The notes beneath the pieces were generated by a model that was not told the origin of the DNA, ran no database searches, and saw only the letters and a list, made by a program, of their open reading frames with translations. From positions 1 to 61,497 of the forward strand of contig CANIPU010000017.1 of assembly GCA_947469485.1 (NCBI GenBank): 61,497 nucleotides of DNA, read 5' to 3'. Source of the stretch: Chitinophagaceae bacterium (lineage in GTDB: Bacteria > Bacteroidota > Bacteroidia > Chitinophagales > UBA10324). Position numbers and translations under genes: made by a program. Within the stretch, counting starts at the first letter, position 1, and each line of letters begins with the position of its first letter. This document shows, one piece after another, positions 47,081-55,912 of this stretch.

Positions 47081-49300
47081 ATGAAAAAAAATGATGTAAT
47101 AATTGTTTTATTTTTATTAGGAGGCATCTTTTTTCAGAAAAATGTTTCAGCTCAATACTTTCCGAATTATGATATTGAACTGTTAAAGGGAACAATCCCT
47201 TATAAAATGCCATGGGTTGGCGGGTTAAATAACCCTCAATTCTCAGCAGCAGATTTAAATGATGACGGAATTCTTGATCTTGTAATTTTTGACAGAACTG
47301 GAAAACGACTTATGACCTTTACAAATTCCGGAACTAATAATGCTATTGACTATAATTATGCTCCAAAATTTGAAAAGAACTTCCCTAAAATGGATTCGTG
47401 GTGTTTGATGCTTGATTTTAATTGCGACAACATCGAAGATATTTTCACTCACACCACATTGGGAACAAAAGTTTTTAAAGGTTATTATAATTCTGATGAC
47501 GAATTGTGTTTTACTTTGTATTCTAAACTTTTAAAGTTTAATGGGTTTACAGGGCCTTTAAATATTTTAATTACTGGCGTTGATGTTCCTGCGTTTATTG
47601 ATATCGATAATGATAATGATATTGATATTCTGACTTTTGAGCAGGGCGGTGGCTGGATTGATTATTATCAAAATGAATCGCAGGAATTAGGTTATGGGTG
47701 CGATAGTTTTAAGTATGAGCTTGTGGACCAATGCTGGGGATTGATGTTTGAGCCTGCTTCGCAGGAAGCAAAATGGTTAAATCAGGTTTGCCCTTTCAGA
47801 ATGGAAGGAATTGCACCTCATGAAAATAAAGAACCTGAAGCAATACGAGGTGGCGGTACCAGGCATACAGGCTCAACAACTTTAGCCTTTGATAATGATG
47901 GTGATGGTGATAAAGAAATAATTCTTGGTGATATTTCATATTCAGATTTGGTTTACCTGACAAATGGGGGCAGTATTTCTTCGGCATTACTCACATCACA
48001 AGACACTGCTTTTCCTAACTACTCGGTTCCTGCTAATATCGATTATTTCCCTGCTGCTTTTTATCTTGATTTAAATAACGATGGTGTAAAAGATATTGTA
48101 GCTGCTCCGAATACTGAAAATGGTCAAACAGATGTAGCTTGTTCATGGTATTATAAAAACATCGGAACAAACAATAATGGAACCTTTATCTATCAGTCTG
48201 ATTCATTTCTTACTGCAGATATGATAGATGTCGGGTCAGGTGCTGCACCTGTATTTGTTGATTTGAACAATGACAGCTTAATGGATATGCTGATTACAAA
48301 TAGAAGTTCTTATGGAACTAATTCTTCGATTACTTATTTGCAGAATGTTGGCGAAGACACCCTTCCTATGTACAAATTGATAACTAAAAACTGGTTGAAT
48401 TTATCTTCTCTTAATTTGAAAGGATTGTATCCAGCCTTTGGAGATGTCGATACTGACGGGAAAAAGGAAATGATTCTTGGAAATATGAATGGCACATTAC
48501 TTTTCTATGAAAATACTGGAGGGGGAAATCAGATTCCTGATAATTTTGTTTTGAGCAACCCATCCTATTTTACAATAGATGTTGGAGGATTTAGTGCACC
48601 GGTAATTGTTGATGCAAATGTTGATGGTCAGTTAGATCTTGTTGTTGGAGAAGATAATGGCTCTTTGAATTTTTTCAGAAACAATGGAACTTTAACAGTT
48701 CCGGATTATTCCAATATTCAAACCTCATTCGGAAATGTAATCGTTCAGCAAAATGGTTCAAGTGTTGGATTCAGTGTTCCCTGTTTTGTGAAACTGAATA
48801 ATTCAACAACCTGGACTTTACTGGTTGGTTGCGAAGGCGGAAGTCTTTTTCAGTACGATAATATTGAGAACAATATTGCAGGCACTTTTAATTTAGTTGA
48901 TTCTTCGTTTGCCAATATTCAGGTTGGAAGTTTCTCTGCACCAACTTCTGCAGATTTAAATAATGATGGAATACCGGAACTTGCTGTTGGCAATTATCGC
49001 GGTGGGATTACAGTATTTGATACCTCATCTGCACACAACTATACTGCAGCCGCTGATTTTTCAGATGATTGGGAGTTAGAATTGTATCCAAATCCTGCCT
49101 CTGATATGGTGCGATTAAGCGCCAATCATGAAATTTCAAAAGCAGAATTGTTTGATGCAATCGGACACAAACTTTTTACTCTTGTTATAAACAATAGTTA
49201 TGAGTTTGAACTCAATACATCACAATTATCTCCCGCACTTTATGTTATTCGCATAACGGGTGCAAATGGAAGTTGCGCAATAAAATTCGTGAAAAATTAG
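47081..49300 (+). CDS. secreted FG-GAP/VCBS repeat protein with type A T9SS sorting domain
   Basis: A 739-residue protein. Signal peptide about 1-25 (LGGIFFQKNVSAQ); body of FG-GAP/VCBS propeller blades, with about nine calcium-binding D-x-[DN]-x-D-G loops (DLNDDGILDLVIFD, DNDGDGDKEIILGD, DLNNDGVKDIV, DVDTDGKKEMILGN, DANVDGQLDLVVGE, DLNNDGIPELAVGN); then a C-terminal type A sorting domain (LELYPNPASDMVRLS ... SCAIKFVKN). Predicted to be exported by the T9SS and to fold as a seven-bladed-type propeller that binds Ca2+. Divergent from the 2569-residue adhesin gene; convergent with a small ORF that it overlaps by 4 bp. Confidence 0.9.
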   Translation: MKKNDVIIVLFLLGGIFFQKNVSAQYFPNYDIELLKGTIPYKMPWVGGLNNPQFSAADLNDDGILDLVIFDRTGKRLMTFTNSGTNNAIDYNYAPKFEKNFPKMDSWCLMLDFNCDNIEDIFTHTTLGTKVFKGYYNSDDELCFTLYSKLLKFNGFTGPLNILITGVDVPAFIDIDNDNDIDILTFEQGGGWIDYYQNESQELGYGCDSFKYELVDQCWGLMFEPASQEAKWLNQVCPFRMEGIAPHENKEPEAIRGGGTRHTGSTTLAFDNDGDGDKEIILGDISYSDLVYLTNGGSISSALLTSQDTAFPNYSVPANIDYFPAAFYLDLNNDGVKDIVAAPNTENGQTDVACSWYYKNIGTNNNGTFIYQSDSFLTADMIDVGSGAAPVFVDLNNDSLMDMLITNRSSYGTNSSITYLQNVGEDTLPMYKLITKNWLNLSSLNLKGLYPAFGDVDTDGKKEMILGNMNGTLLFYENTGGGNQIPDNFVLSNPSYFTIDVGGFSAPVIVDANVDGQLDLVVGEDNGSLNFFRNNGTLTVPDYSNIQTSFGNVIVQQNGSSVGFSVPCFVKLNNSTTWTLLVGCEGGSLFQYDNIENNIAGTFNLVDSSFANIQVGSFSAPTSADLNNDGIPELAVGNYRGGITVFDTSSAHNYTAAADFSDDWELELYPNPASDMVRLSANHEISKAELFDAIGHKLFTLVINNSYEFELNTSQLSPALYVIRITGANGSCAIKFVKN

Positions 49301-49452
49301 GCTTGTTGAACAAGCACCATTCCTACTTCTAAAGTAAGAAAGAAACTAAAGAGGAATACGAATAAATCGTACTTCGTCATATTCATTACTACTTTGTTAT
49401 CATCAGTCATTTCGTTTTTGATGTAACGCGAGAAAAACTTAATTGTAGCCAT
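49297..49452 (-). CDS. small putative membrane protein, 51 residues
   Basis: An ATG at 49452 opens a 51-codon frame ending at TAA 49297-49299. The peptide has a charged N-terminal half (MATIKFFSRYIKNEMTDDNK) and one hydrophobic stretch near the C-terminus (LFVFLFSFFLTLEVGMVLV) that would span the membrane, followed by a short QQA tail. The composition looks like a real small membrane protein rather than noise. It overlaps the convergent VCBS gene by 4 bp and lies 148 bp downstream of the PorD-like gene on the same strand. No family recognised. Confidence 0.5.
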   Translation of the reverse strand: MATIKFFSRYIKNEMTDDNKVVMNMTKYDLFVFLFSFFLTLEVGMVLVQQA

Positions 49453-49600
49453 AAACCAGATTATTTTGTCTGCGGCTTTACATAATAAAATAAAAAAGGT
49501 TTCATTCTATTGAATGTTTTTTTGATTATTCAATAGCTATTTGATTAAACAGAAACCGGATTTAACTAATAATAACTGTAAAAGCGAATATCTTTAACAG

Positions 49601-50494
49601 CTACTGCTTCATAATTTTTTGATACTTACTTGAATTGGCTGCATCCATTTTAGATACCAGATTAATAACCTGCGTTTTTTCAGTTGGAGTAGCCTGAGAA
49701 AAAATATTAACAATTTCGTCAACTTTTGCTTTAAAGAAAACTTGAATGTACATGCTATTCGGATTGTCTTGATTTAACTTATCTAATAAACCGAATGAAG
49801 AAGTAATAGCCTTTCGCCCGTTCTCAATATCATCATACATTTTATCCATTCCTTCGCGATGATATTTATAAAATGCTGTGCGTCCGTTATCATACTTGGT
49901 ATTCATAAGGTTTTCGATTAACCAGTAACGATTATGCAAACCATCTACTGCCTTCCATCCCTTATTTGCAGAATTCGAGTTCAGATTAACAATATTTTGT
50001 GCTTTTGCAAAAAAAGCAGTTCCTCCTTTTGGAGAAAAGGAATCATAGTCTAATCCGATAATTATATAAGCATAGTAAGACAACAGAGAACTTAACTCAC
50101 TCGTAACTGCATTTTCATTAAATTCAAGAGTTTGATATTGCGCATATTCAATAACAAGATCTTTATCGACCCAGTTAAACAATGGGGAATTATAACTTGA
50201 ATTAAATACAGGTCGGTTTGATTGTATTGTTAATTGTGCTTGGTATTTATCTGAAGAAAGTTCTTTGGTTATACTGATTAAAAAGGTGCATTCTATTCTT
50301 TCGTTTTGCGAATAAGTATCACCTGTCCATTTCCGGTTATTCATAAACTCGGTAATGGTTTTTTTCATGTCATCAAAAATCTTTGGATCGGCAGTTTGAA
50401 GCTGTGGAGTTATAACCTGAACCGAACAATTAAGCTCCTGTGCATTTGTAAATGATGATATAAGAATTGAAAGTACTAAAAGAAGTTTACGCAT
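49601..50494 (-). CDS. porD: DUF4835 protein, PorD-like T9SS component
   Basis: A 297-residue periplasmic protein (start set at ATG 50494, signal MRKLLLVLSILISSFTNAQ). Family features: ELNCSVQVITPQLQTADPKIF at the mature N-terminus, MNNRKWTGDTYSQNERIEC, SYYAYIIIGLDYDSFSPKGG, and NRYWLIENLMNTKYDNGR. This matches DUF4835, a family that includes PorD of the type IX secretion system; the assignment is from family resemblance and gene order. It begins 8 bp inside coaBC and is the last gene of the bamD-rpoZ-coaBC-porD block. Confidence 0.8.
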   Translation of the reverse strand: MRKLLLVLSILISSFTNAQELNCSVQVITPQLQTADPKIFDDMKKTITEFMNNRKWTGDTYSQNERIECTFLISITKELSSDKYQAQLTIQSNRPVFNSSYNSPLFNWVDKDLVIEYAQYQTLEFNENAVTSELSSLLSYYAYIIIGLDYDSFSPKGGTAFFAKAQNIVNLNSNSANKGWKAVDGLHNRYWLIENLMNTKYDNGRTAFYKYHREGMDKMYDDIENGRKAITSSFGLLDKLNQDNPNSMYIQVFFKAKVDEIVNIFSQATPTEKTQVINLVSKMDAANSSKYQKIMKQ

Positions 50495-51695
50495 AAAGTT
50501 TTGAAATAATAATGTTAACGATGTCATGCGCAATTTCGGTTTTCATTTTCAATGGGAGTTCTTTTTTCTTTCCACCGTTATCAATAACTGTGACTTTGTT
50601 TGTATCAGTTCCAAAACCAGCGCCATCATCTTTTAAGGAATTTAGAATAATCAGGTCAAGGTTTTTAGATTTTAATTTTTCCTTCGCATTAGCTAATTCA
50701 TTTTCTGTTTCTAATGCAAATCCGATCAATAACTGGTTTTTCTTTTTCTTTTTACCTAACTCAGAAAGGATATCTTTTGTTTTTACCAATTCAATCTTGA
50801 ATTGGTCTTCTTTCTTTTTAATTTTATTGCTTGCAGTATTTAACGGTTTATAGTCAGCAACTGCAGCGGCCATAATCGTAATGTCAGAATTGGTAAATGC
50901 TTTTGTTGTAGCATTAAATAATTCGTCAGCTGTTTTTATTGGAATAAATTTTTTCAGTCGTTCCGGGGTTGAAATATTTACCGGGCCCGAAATGAGGGTA
51001 ACCTCAGCACCATTTTTTATGCAAGCTTCTGCTAAAGCATATCCCATTTTTCCACTTGAATGATTTCCAATGAAACGAACCGGATCAATTGATTCGTATG
51101 TTGGGCCAGCAGAAATTAATATTTTTTTTCCTTTTAATAATTGTGATGAATTGAAGTATAAAGAAATCCTTGAAACAATTTCTTCAGGTTCCATCATTCT
51201 TCCTTTTCCAAACAATCCGCTGGCAAGTTCACCATGTGATACATTCAAAACAATATTATCATATTGTTTCAATAATTGTATGTTTCTTTTTGTTGACGGG
51301 TGAGCCCACATATCCTCATCCATAGCTGGTGAAATTAAAACCGGGCATCTGGCTGAAAGGTAAACGGCAGTTAATAAATTATCACAAATACCATTGGCAA
51401 ATTTTGAAATTGTGTTTGCTGAAGCTGGAGCAATCAGAAATAAATCTGCCCATAATCCTAACTCAACATGATTATTCCAAAGTGAATCGTTTTCAATTGT
51501 TAGTTCAGATAAAACTAAATTCTTTGAAAGTGTTGAAAGTGAAAGCGGGGAAATAAATTTCCCCGCTTCTCGAGTCATAATTACTTTAACTGTTGCTCCT
51601 TCTTTAATTAATAGTCGAATAAGAATTGCACTTTTATAAGCAGCAATACTTCCACATACACCAAGGAGAATTTTTTTTCCTTTTAAGGAAGACAT
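50487..51695 (-). CDS. coaBC: bifunctional phosphopantothenoylcysteine decarboxylase / phosphopantothenate-cysteine ligase
   Basis: A 402-residue fusion enzyme for two steps of coenzyme A synthesis. The CoaC half (about 1-185) has GVCGSIAAYKSAIL, the catalytic His in NNHVELGLWADL (H76), APASANTISKFANG and the PAMDEDMW loop; the CoaB half has LISAGPTYESIDPVRFIGN and GFALETENELANAK. The gene starts at 51695, where its ATG shares a base with the stop of rpoZ (TAATG). Confidence 0.97.
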   Translation of the reverse strand: MSSLKGKKILLGVCGSIAAYKSAILIRLLIKEGATVKVIMTREAGKFISPLSLSTLSKNLVLSELTIENDSLWNNHVELGLWADLFLIAPASANTISKFANGICDNLLTAVYLSARCPVLISPAMDEDMWAHPSTKRNIQLLKQYDNIVLNVSHGELASGLFGKGRMMEPEEIVSRISLYFNSSQLLKGKKILISAGPTYESIDPVRFIGNHSSGKMGYALAEACIKNGAEVTLISGPVNISTPERLKKFIPIKTADELFNATTKAFTNSDITIMAAAVADYKPLNTASNKIKKKEDQFKIELVKTKDILSELGKKKKKNQLLIGFALETENELANAKEKLKSKNLDLIILNSLKDDGAGFGTDTNKVTVIDNGGKKKELPLKMKTEIAHDIVNIIISKLYA

Positions 51696-52048
51696 TAGAA
51701 TAATGGCTTAGGCGCTTCCTTACTTGGATTGCGGTAATAAACCTTTTCTTCCAAAAATTCTTCAGTAGCCATCAAAGTAGGGTGAGCTAATTTTTCGTAA
51801 TGCTTTGAAATTTCTATTTGCTCACGATTTTCATGAATTTCTTCAAGATTATCAGAAGATGAAGCAAACTCTTCAAGTTTTGAATGAAGTTCTTCACGAA
51901 TCTGACTCGCAATTTGGGTAGAGCGTTTTGCTATAATTGCAATTGCTTCATAGGTGCTTCCAACCTGATTTTTCATTGCTTCTACATTGCGTGGTTCGGC
52001 AACATTTGTCATTACCTGACTTTGTAATTTTTTAATTGAGTTACTCAT
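51695..52048 (-). CDS. rpoZ: DNA-directed RNA polymerase omega subunit (Bacteroidota type)
   Basis: A 117-residue protein with the Rpb6/omega-like core: NQVGSTYEAIAIIAKRSTQI, followed by a helical stretch (QIREELHSKLEEFASSS) and a C-terminal HPTLMATEEFLEEKVYYRNP. It is longer than the E. coli omega subunit, as is usual in this phylum. It binds the beta-prime subunit and aids polymerase assembly. Position between bamD (8-bp overlap) and coaBC (1-bp overlap) is the conserved Bacteroidota order and supports the call. Confidence 0.85.
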   Translation of the reverse strand: MSNSIKKLQSQVMTNVAEPRNVEAMKNQVGSTYEAIAIIAKRSTQIASQIREELHSKLEEFASSSDNLEEIHENREQIEISKHYEKLAHPTLMATEEFLEEKVYYRNPSKEAPKPLF

Positions 52049-52847
52049 GAATGTTGAGTTTATTTAAAATGGATGTTGAATTATCAAAAAGGTTCTTAGC
52101 TTCTTTTTCGTAACGGGTTCCTGCAAATTTATCTTTGTATTGGTTATAAACCGAAATTGTTTTTTCGTATCGATCCTTTTGTTTGCCTTCGATGCTGTTC
52201 AGGGCATAAAGATAGTCTGACTTCACTATTAAAAAACATGCTTCAGCAATATTTGGCAGGTCAGGGTAGCTTCTTATCAGATTAGCTAATGCCACGGCAG
52301 AAGCTTTATAATTTTCCATCTGGAAATACAATTTCGCACTTGCAAAAGCCTTTACCTGCAATTTCGAGCGCATTTGATCAATATCCTCATTAGCCTGACT
52401 AACTAAAGGACTGGTTGGGAAGGAATTTGTAAATAATTGAAACTCATTGATTGCCTTCTCTGTAAACTCCTGTGATAGTTCGTATTTCGGAGACATTTGC
52501 ATATAGCATTTTGCATTCATAAACAAACACTCCTCAGCATGAACACTTGTTGGATAGGTAGCAAAAAAGTTTTTGAAATGATAAGCCGCAACTATGTATT
52601 CACCCGTTCCATAATAACAAAAAGGAAGATAGTAATACATTTCTTCACCTTCTTTTGACCCTTTATATACCGGAACTAACTCTTCAAATAAAGGAAGGGC
52701 TTTATAATATTGTTTCTTATTGTAATAGGTTTTAGCCAATTCATATTTCTTACCTAAATCATTGCCTTTTAATACTTCCTGATACTCACTACAAGAAGAG
52801 ATTAAAAAAAACGAAATAAAAAGAAATACCGGGGAAGCGAATTTCAT
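52041..52847 (-). CDS. bamD: outer membrane protein assembly factor BamD
   Basis: A 268-residue TPR lipoprotein of the BAM complex that helps insert beta-barrel proteins into the outer membrane. Start set at ATG 52847: lipoprotein signal MKFASPVFLFISFFLISSC with Cys at residue 19. The body is five TPR-like hairpins (KYELAKTYYNKKQYYKALPL, YYLPFCYYGTGEYIVAAYHF, FTEKAINEFQLFTNSFP). A TATATTTG box on the minus strand at 52855-52862 ends only 7 bp before this ATG, hinting at a nearly leaderless transcript. First gene of the block ending with the PorD-like gene. Confidence 0.92.
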   Translation of the reverse strand: MKFASPVFLFISFFLISSCSEYQEVLKGNDLGKKYELAKTYYNKKQYYKALPLFEELVPVYKGSKEGEEMYYYLPFCYYGTGEYIVAAYHFKNFFATYPTSVHAEECLFMNAKCYMQMSPKYELSQEFTEKAINEFQLFTNSFPTSPLVSQANEDIDQMRSKLQVKAFASAKLYFQMENYKASAVALANLIRSYPDLPNIAEACFLIVKSDYLYALNSIEGKQKDRYEKTISVYNQYKDKFAGTRYEKEAKNLFDNSTSILNKLNIHE

Positions 52848-52951
52848 GGGGGCGCAAATATAGGTTTTCAAATCAATTGAATGTAAAACAGATTAGCTAA
52901 TGGAAATGAAGCGTTTTTAATGCCTTTTAGTTACAAAAAATATAAAATTGA

Positions 52952-54721
52952 TTACATTCTTTCCGGAACTTCTATTCCTAATAATTTCATTCCGCGTTTT
53001 AAAATACTGCCAGTAAAATCAGAAAGGAGTAATCGGAAATTTTTTAATTCTACAGTTTCAGCTTGAACTATTGAGTTTTCTGCATAAAAGGAATTAAAAC
53101 TTTTAGCGATAAAATAAATATGATTTGCAAGCAATGCCGGATCTAAATTTTTTGCTGCTTCGGTTATAATATTCGGATACAAGTAAAGTTGTAATAGTAA
53201 ATGCAATTCAGACTCATTTGCATGAACAGAAGGAGTGGAGCTCTTAAAGGTGTTTCCAGCTTTTCGTTTTACCGACTGAATTCGAGCATAAGTGTATTGA
53301 ATAAATGGGCCGGTGAATCCATGAAAGTCAATAGACTCCTTTGGATTGAAAATCATCCGCTTTCTTGGATCAACTTTAAGAATAAAAAATTTAAGCGCAC
53401 CCATACCTAACTCATAATATAATTTCTCAGCTTCTGTTTCGCTGAAATTTTCGGTTTTTCCTAACTCAAGTGTTTGCTCTTTAGCAGTGCGAATCATTTC
53501 TTCAATTAAGATATCGGCATCTACAACAGTCCCTTCTCTGGATTTCATTCTGCCGGTTGGTAAATCAACCATTCCATATGATAGGTGATTTATTCCTGCA
53601 GCATATTTCTTCTCGAGTTTTTCAGTAACGAGTTTTAAAACTTTAAAATGATAATCCTGTTCGTTGGCGACAGTATAAATCATTTGATCAGGTTCAAAAT
53701 CTTTATAGCGCAAATCGGCAGTTCCTAAATCCTGTGTAATATAAACTGATGTGCCATCAGATCGCATTAGAACTTTTTCATCCAAACCATCTTCAGTTAA
53801 ATCAACGCAAACGGCACCATCTTGTCGTTTATAAAAAACTTTTTTATTAAAGCCTTCTTCAACAATATTTTTTCCGAGGAGGTATGTATCTGATTCTTTG
53901 TAGTGTTTGTTAAAATCGCATCCAATCAACTTGTAAGTTTCTTCGAATCCATCATATACCCATCCATTCATCATTTCCCAAAGGGCTCGAACTTCACTAT
54001 CCCCATTTTCCCATTTCAGTAACATTTCTTTTACTTCAATATTCAGCGGCGCTTTTTTTTTGGCATCTTCTTCATTTAAGCCCCGAGCCATTAATCCTGC
54101 AATCTGAATTTTTAATTCCTGGTCGAACTTCACATAAAAATCTCCAACCATGTGGTCGCCTTTAACACCTTTTGATTTAGGAGTTTCATTACCGCCATAT
54201 TTTTGATAAGCGAGCATTGATTTGCAGATATGAATTCCACGATCGTTATAAATATTCACCTTTATTACCTCATTACCGGCAGCTTTTAATATTTCAGAAA
54301 CTGAATAACCAATAAAAATATTTCGGATGTGCCCAAGGTGCAGCGGTTTGTTGGTATTTGGCCCTGCATATTCCACCATTATTTTTTTATTGGTAGAAGG
54401 GAAAGAGAAATAATTTTCATCCCTTGAAGCATTAATTAAAAAGCTATTCCAGAATTCATTCTTCAATTTAAAATTAACAAAACCTTTAACTACATTGAAT
54501 GATTCAATGTCAGATATTTCATTAAGTATAGCATCACCAATTTCTTTTCCGACATCTTCCGGTTTCTTCTTTGCAATTTTTACAAATGAAAAAATAACTA
54601 CAGTAAAATCACCTGTAAATTCTTTTGCTGTTTGATTGACAGTAATTTCCTGAGCGGATAATTTTGTTCCGTATAATTTATTGACAATGGCTGCGGTTTT
54701 CTCTCTTAATAATTGTTCCAT
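52952..54721 (-). CDS. argS: arginyl-tRNA synthetase
   Basis: A 589-residue class I synthetase that charges tRNA-Arg. It has the N-terminal Add1 domain, the HIGH-type motif HLGH (128-131, in NTNKPLHLGHIRN), the DLGTADLRYKDFEPDQ region, the KMSKS-equivalent GRMKSREGTVVD, and the C-terminal anticodon-binding helical domain ending RGMKLLGIEVPERM. Length is standard. The next gene upstream on the same strand, at 66 bp, is arginase, so both may be part of an arginine-related unit. Confidence 0.98.
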   Translation of the reverse strand: MEQLLREKTAAIVNKLYGTKLSAQEITVNQTAKEFTGDFTVVIFSFVKIAKKKPEDVGKEIGDAILNEISDIESFNVVKGFVNFKLKNEFWNSFLINASRDENYFSFPSTNKKIMVEYAGPNTNKPLHLGHIRNIFIGYSVSEILKAAGNEVIKVNIYNDRGIHICKSMLAYQKYGGNETPKSKGVKGDHMVGDFYVKFDQELKIQIAGLMARGLNEEDAKKKAPLNIEVKEMLLKWENGDSEVRALWEMMNGWVYDGFEETYKLIGCDFNKHYKESDTYLLGKNIVEEGFNKKVFYKRQDGAVCVDLTEDGLDEKVLMRSDGTSVYITQDLGTADLRYKDFEPDQMIYTVANEQDYHFKVLKLVTEKLEKKYAAGINHLSYGMVDLPTGRMKSREGTVVDADILIEEMIRTAKEQTLELGKTENFSETEAEKLYYELGMGALKFFILKVDPRKRMIFNPKESIDFHGFTGPFIQYTYARIQSVKRKAGNTFKSSTPSVHANESELHLLLQLYLYPNIITEAAKNLDPALLANHIYFIAKSFNSFYAENSIVQAETVELKNFRLLLSDFTGSILKRGMKLLGIEVPERM

Positions 54722-54787
54722 TATGGAAATTCGGTAGTTCTGGTGTTGAAGGTTTTTATATAAATCTGAAAAATTAACTGTTGAGAT

Positions 54788-55747
54788 TTATTCTTCAGCC
54801 CAATCGTTGTAGAGCTGATTGGTTACTTTTTGTAAAATCTCAAAGGCATTTTCAGCCATGAGATTTTCTTTATCTAAAGTCGGATTTACTTCAGTGACTT
54901 CAAAGCAGCAAACTTTTTCGTCCTGCATTAAACGCAGAATTAAACTTGCAGCTTGTTTTTCTGTAATTCCGTTTGGCACCGGAGTTCCAGTTCCTTTGCT
55001 GATAGTAGAATCCATACAATCAACATCAAAAGAAATATAAATGAAATCACAAGGTTCTACAGCATAAAGTACTTCGCGAGCAGCTTTATCAATTCCGTAA
55101 TTTACAATTTCATCAGTTGTGATAACTCGAACACGATGTTGTTTCAAAAGAAAATCTTCCTGTTGTTCAAAATCACGAAGGCACACATACACTAAATTAT
55201 CGTAACGGATTTTAGGAGATATACCTCCAATATTTTTATACTTTTCCCAGTAATCGCGAATAGTATCATCAACATTATTCACTTTCATGGTAAGGTTATC
55301 CTCTCCTAATGCTGCGGAAAGAGGCATGCCATGCATATTACCACTGGGAGTGGTATATGGCGAATGCAAATCGGCATGAGCATCAATCCAAACAACGGCA
55401 ATTCGTGCCTCTGGATAAGCCATTTTAATTCCAGCTATTGTTCCGGCTGAGGTGCTATGGTCGCCACTTAAAACAATGGGAAAGTTTCCATCCTGCAGAA
55501 TTCCTTTTACAGATTCAGCCACACGCTCGCTTACACTTAATACTCCTTTTATTCTTCGCGCGTAACTTGAACGGGAAGGTTCGTAGAGCATTTGATTTTC
55601 AGTTTGTATATCCTGACTTTGATAGCGCTTAAAAAAATCGCTCCCGAAATCGAACGCGGCAATTTTTATTGCTTCAATACCAAGACTTGCTCCGCGTGTT
55701 CCGGCGCCTATTTCTGATTTTACTTCGATGAGCTTTATATTTTTCAT
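54788..55747 (-). CDS. rocF: arginase
   Basis: A 319-residue member of the arginase/agmatinase family. Predicted Mn ligands are all present: H97 (GDHS), D122, H124 and D126 (in WIDAHADLHSP), D241 and D243 (SFDVDCMD). The stretch TTPSGNMHGMPLSAALG is the arginase type (substrate-contact S-G-N and H-G-x-P), unlike the shorter motif of agmatinases, so the best reading is hydrolysis of arginine to ornithine and urea. An agmatinase role, suggested by the neighbouring arginine decarboxylase, cannot be fully excluded. Confidence 0.85.
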   Translation of the reverse strand: MKNIKLIEVKSEIGAGTRGASLGIEAIKIAAFDFGSDFFKRYQSQDIQTENQMLYEPSRSSYARRIKGVLSVSERVAESVKGILQDGNFPIVLSGDHSTSAGTIAGIKMAYPEARIAVVWIDAHADLHSPYTTPSGNMHGMPLSAALGEDNLTMKVNNVDDTIRDYWEKYKNIGGISPKIRYDNLVYVCLRDFEQQEDFLLKQHRVRVITTDEIVNYGIDKAAREVLYAVEPCDFIYISFDVDCMDSTISKGTGTPVPNGITEKQAASLILRLMQDEKVCCFEVTEVNPTLDKENLMAENAFEILQKVTNQLYNDWAEE

Positions 55748-55843
55748 TATAAATTACTGATGAAATTTTGTGGAGCAAAGGAAGCAATCAATACTGGAAT
55801 TTTCATATTGTAAATTATGATAAAAGATTATTTCTAAAGTGTT

Positions 55844-55860
55844 CAAACTTATTACATTTG
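55844..55860. promoter_or_regulatory. back-to-back -7 boxes of divergent arginase and arginine decarboxylase genes
   Basis: CAAACTTA (55844-55851) is TAAGTTTG on the minus strand, and TACATTTG (55853-55860) is on the plus strand; both match TAnnTTTG exactly and are one base apart. The plus transcript would lead to the gene at 55913, the minus one to arginase at 55747. Clear -33 elements are lacking on both sides (only a TTTC near 55831 for the plus strand). Confidence 0.4.
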
Positions 55861-55912
55861 GCCACAGGAAAAATAAACCAATAATCAACCACCCTTTCAT
55901 TACGAAAGTGAG

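Noticed and set aside
49503-49523. Possible terminator (cattc/gaatg stem followed by seven T)
   Set aside because: The stem is only five AT-rich base pairs, too weak to call.
54788-55747. Agmatinase (speB) as partner of the arginine decarboxylase
   Set aside because: The S-G-N-M-H-G-M-P motif is arginase-like, so arginase is the better call despite the neighbouring decarboxylase.
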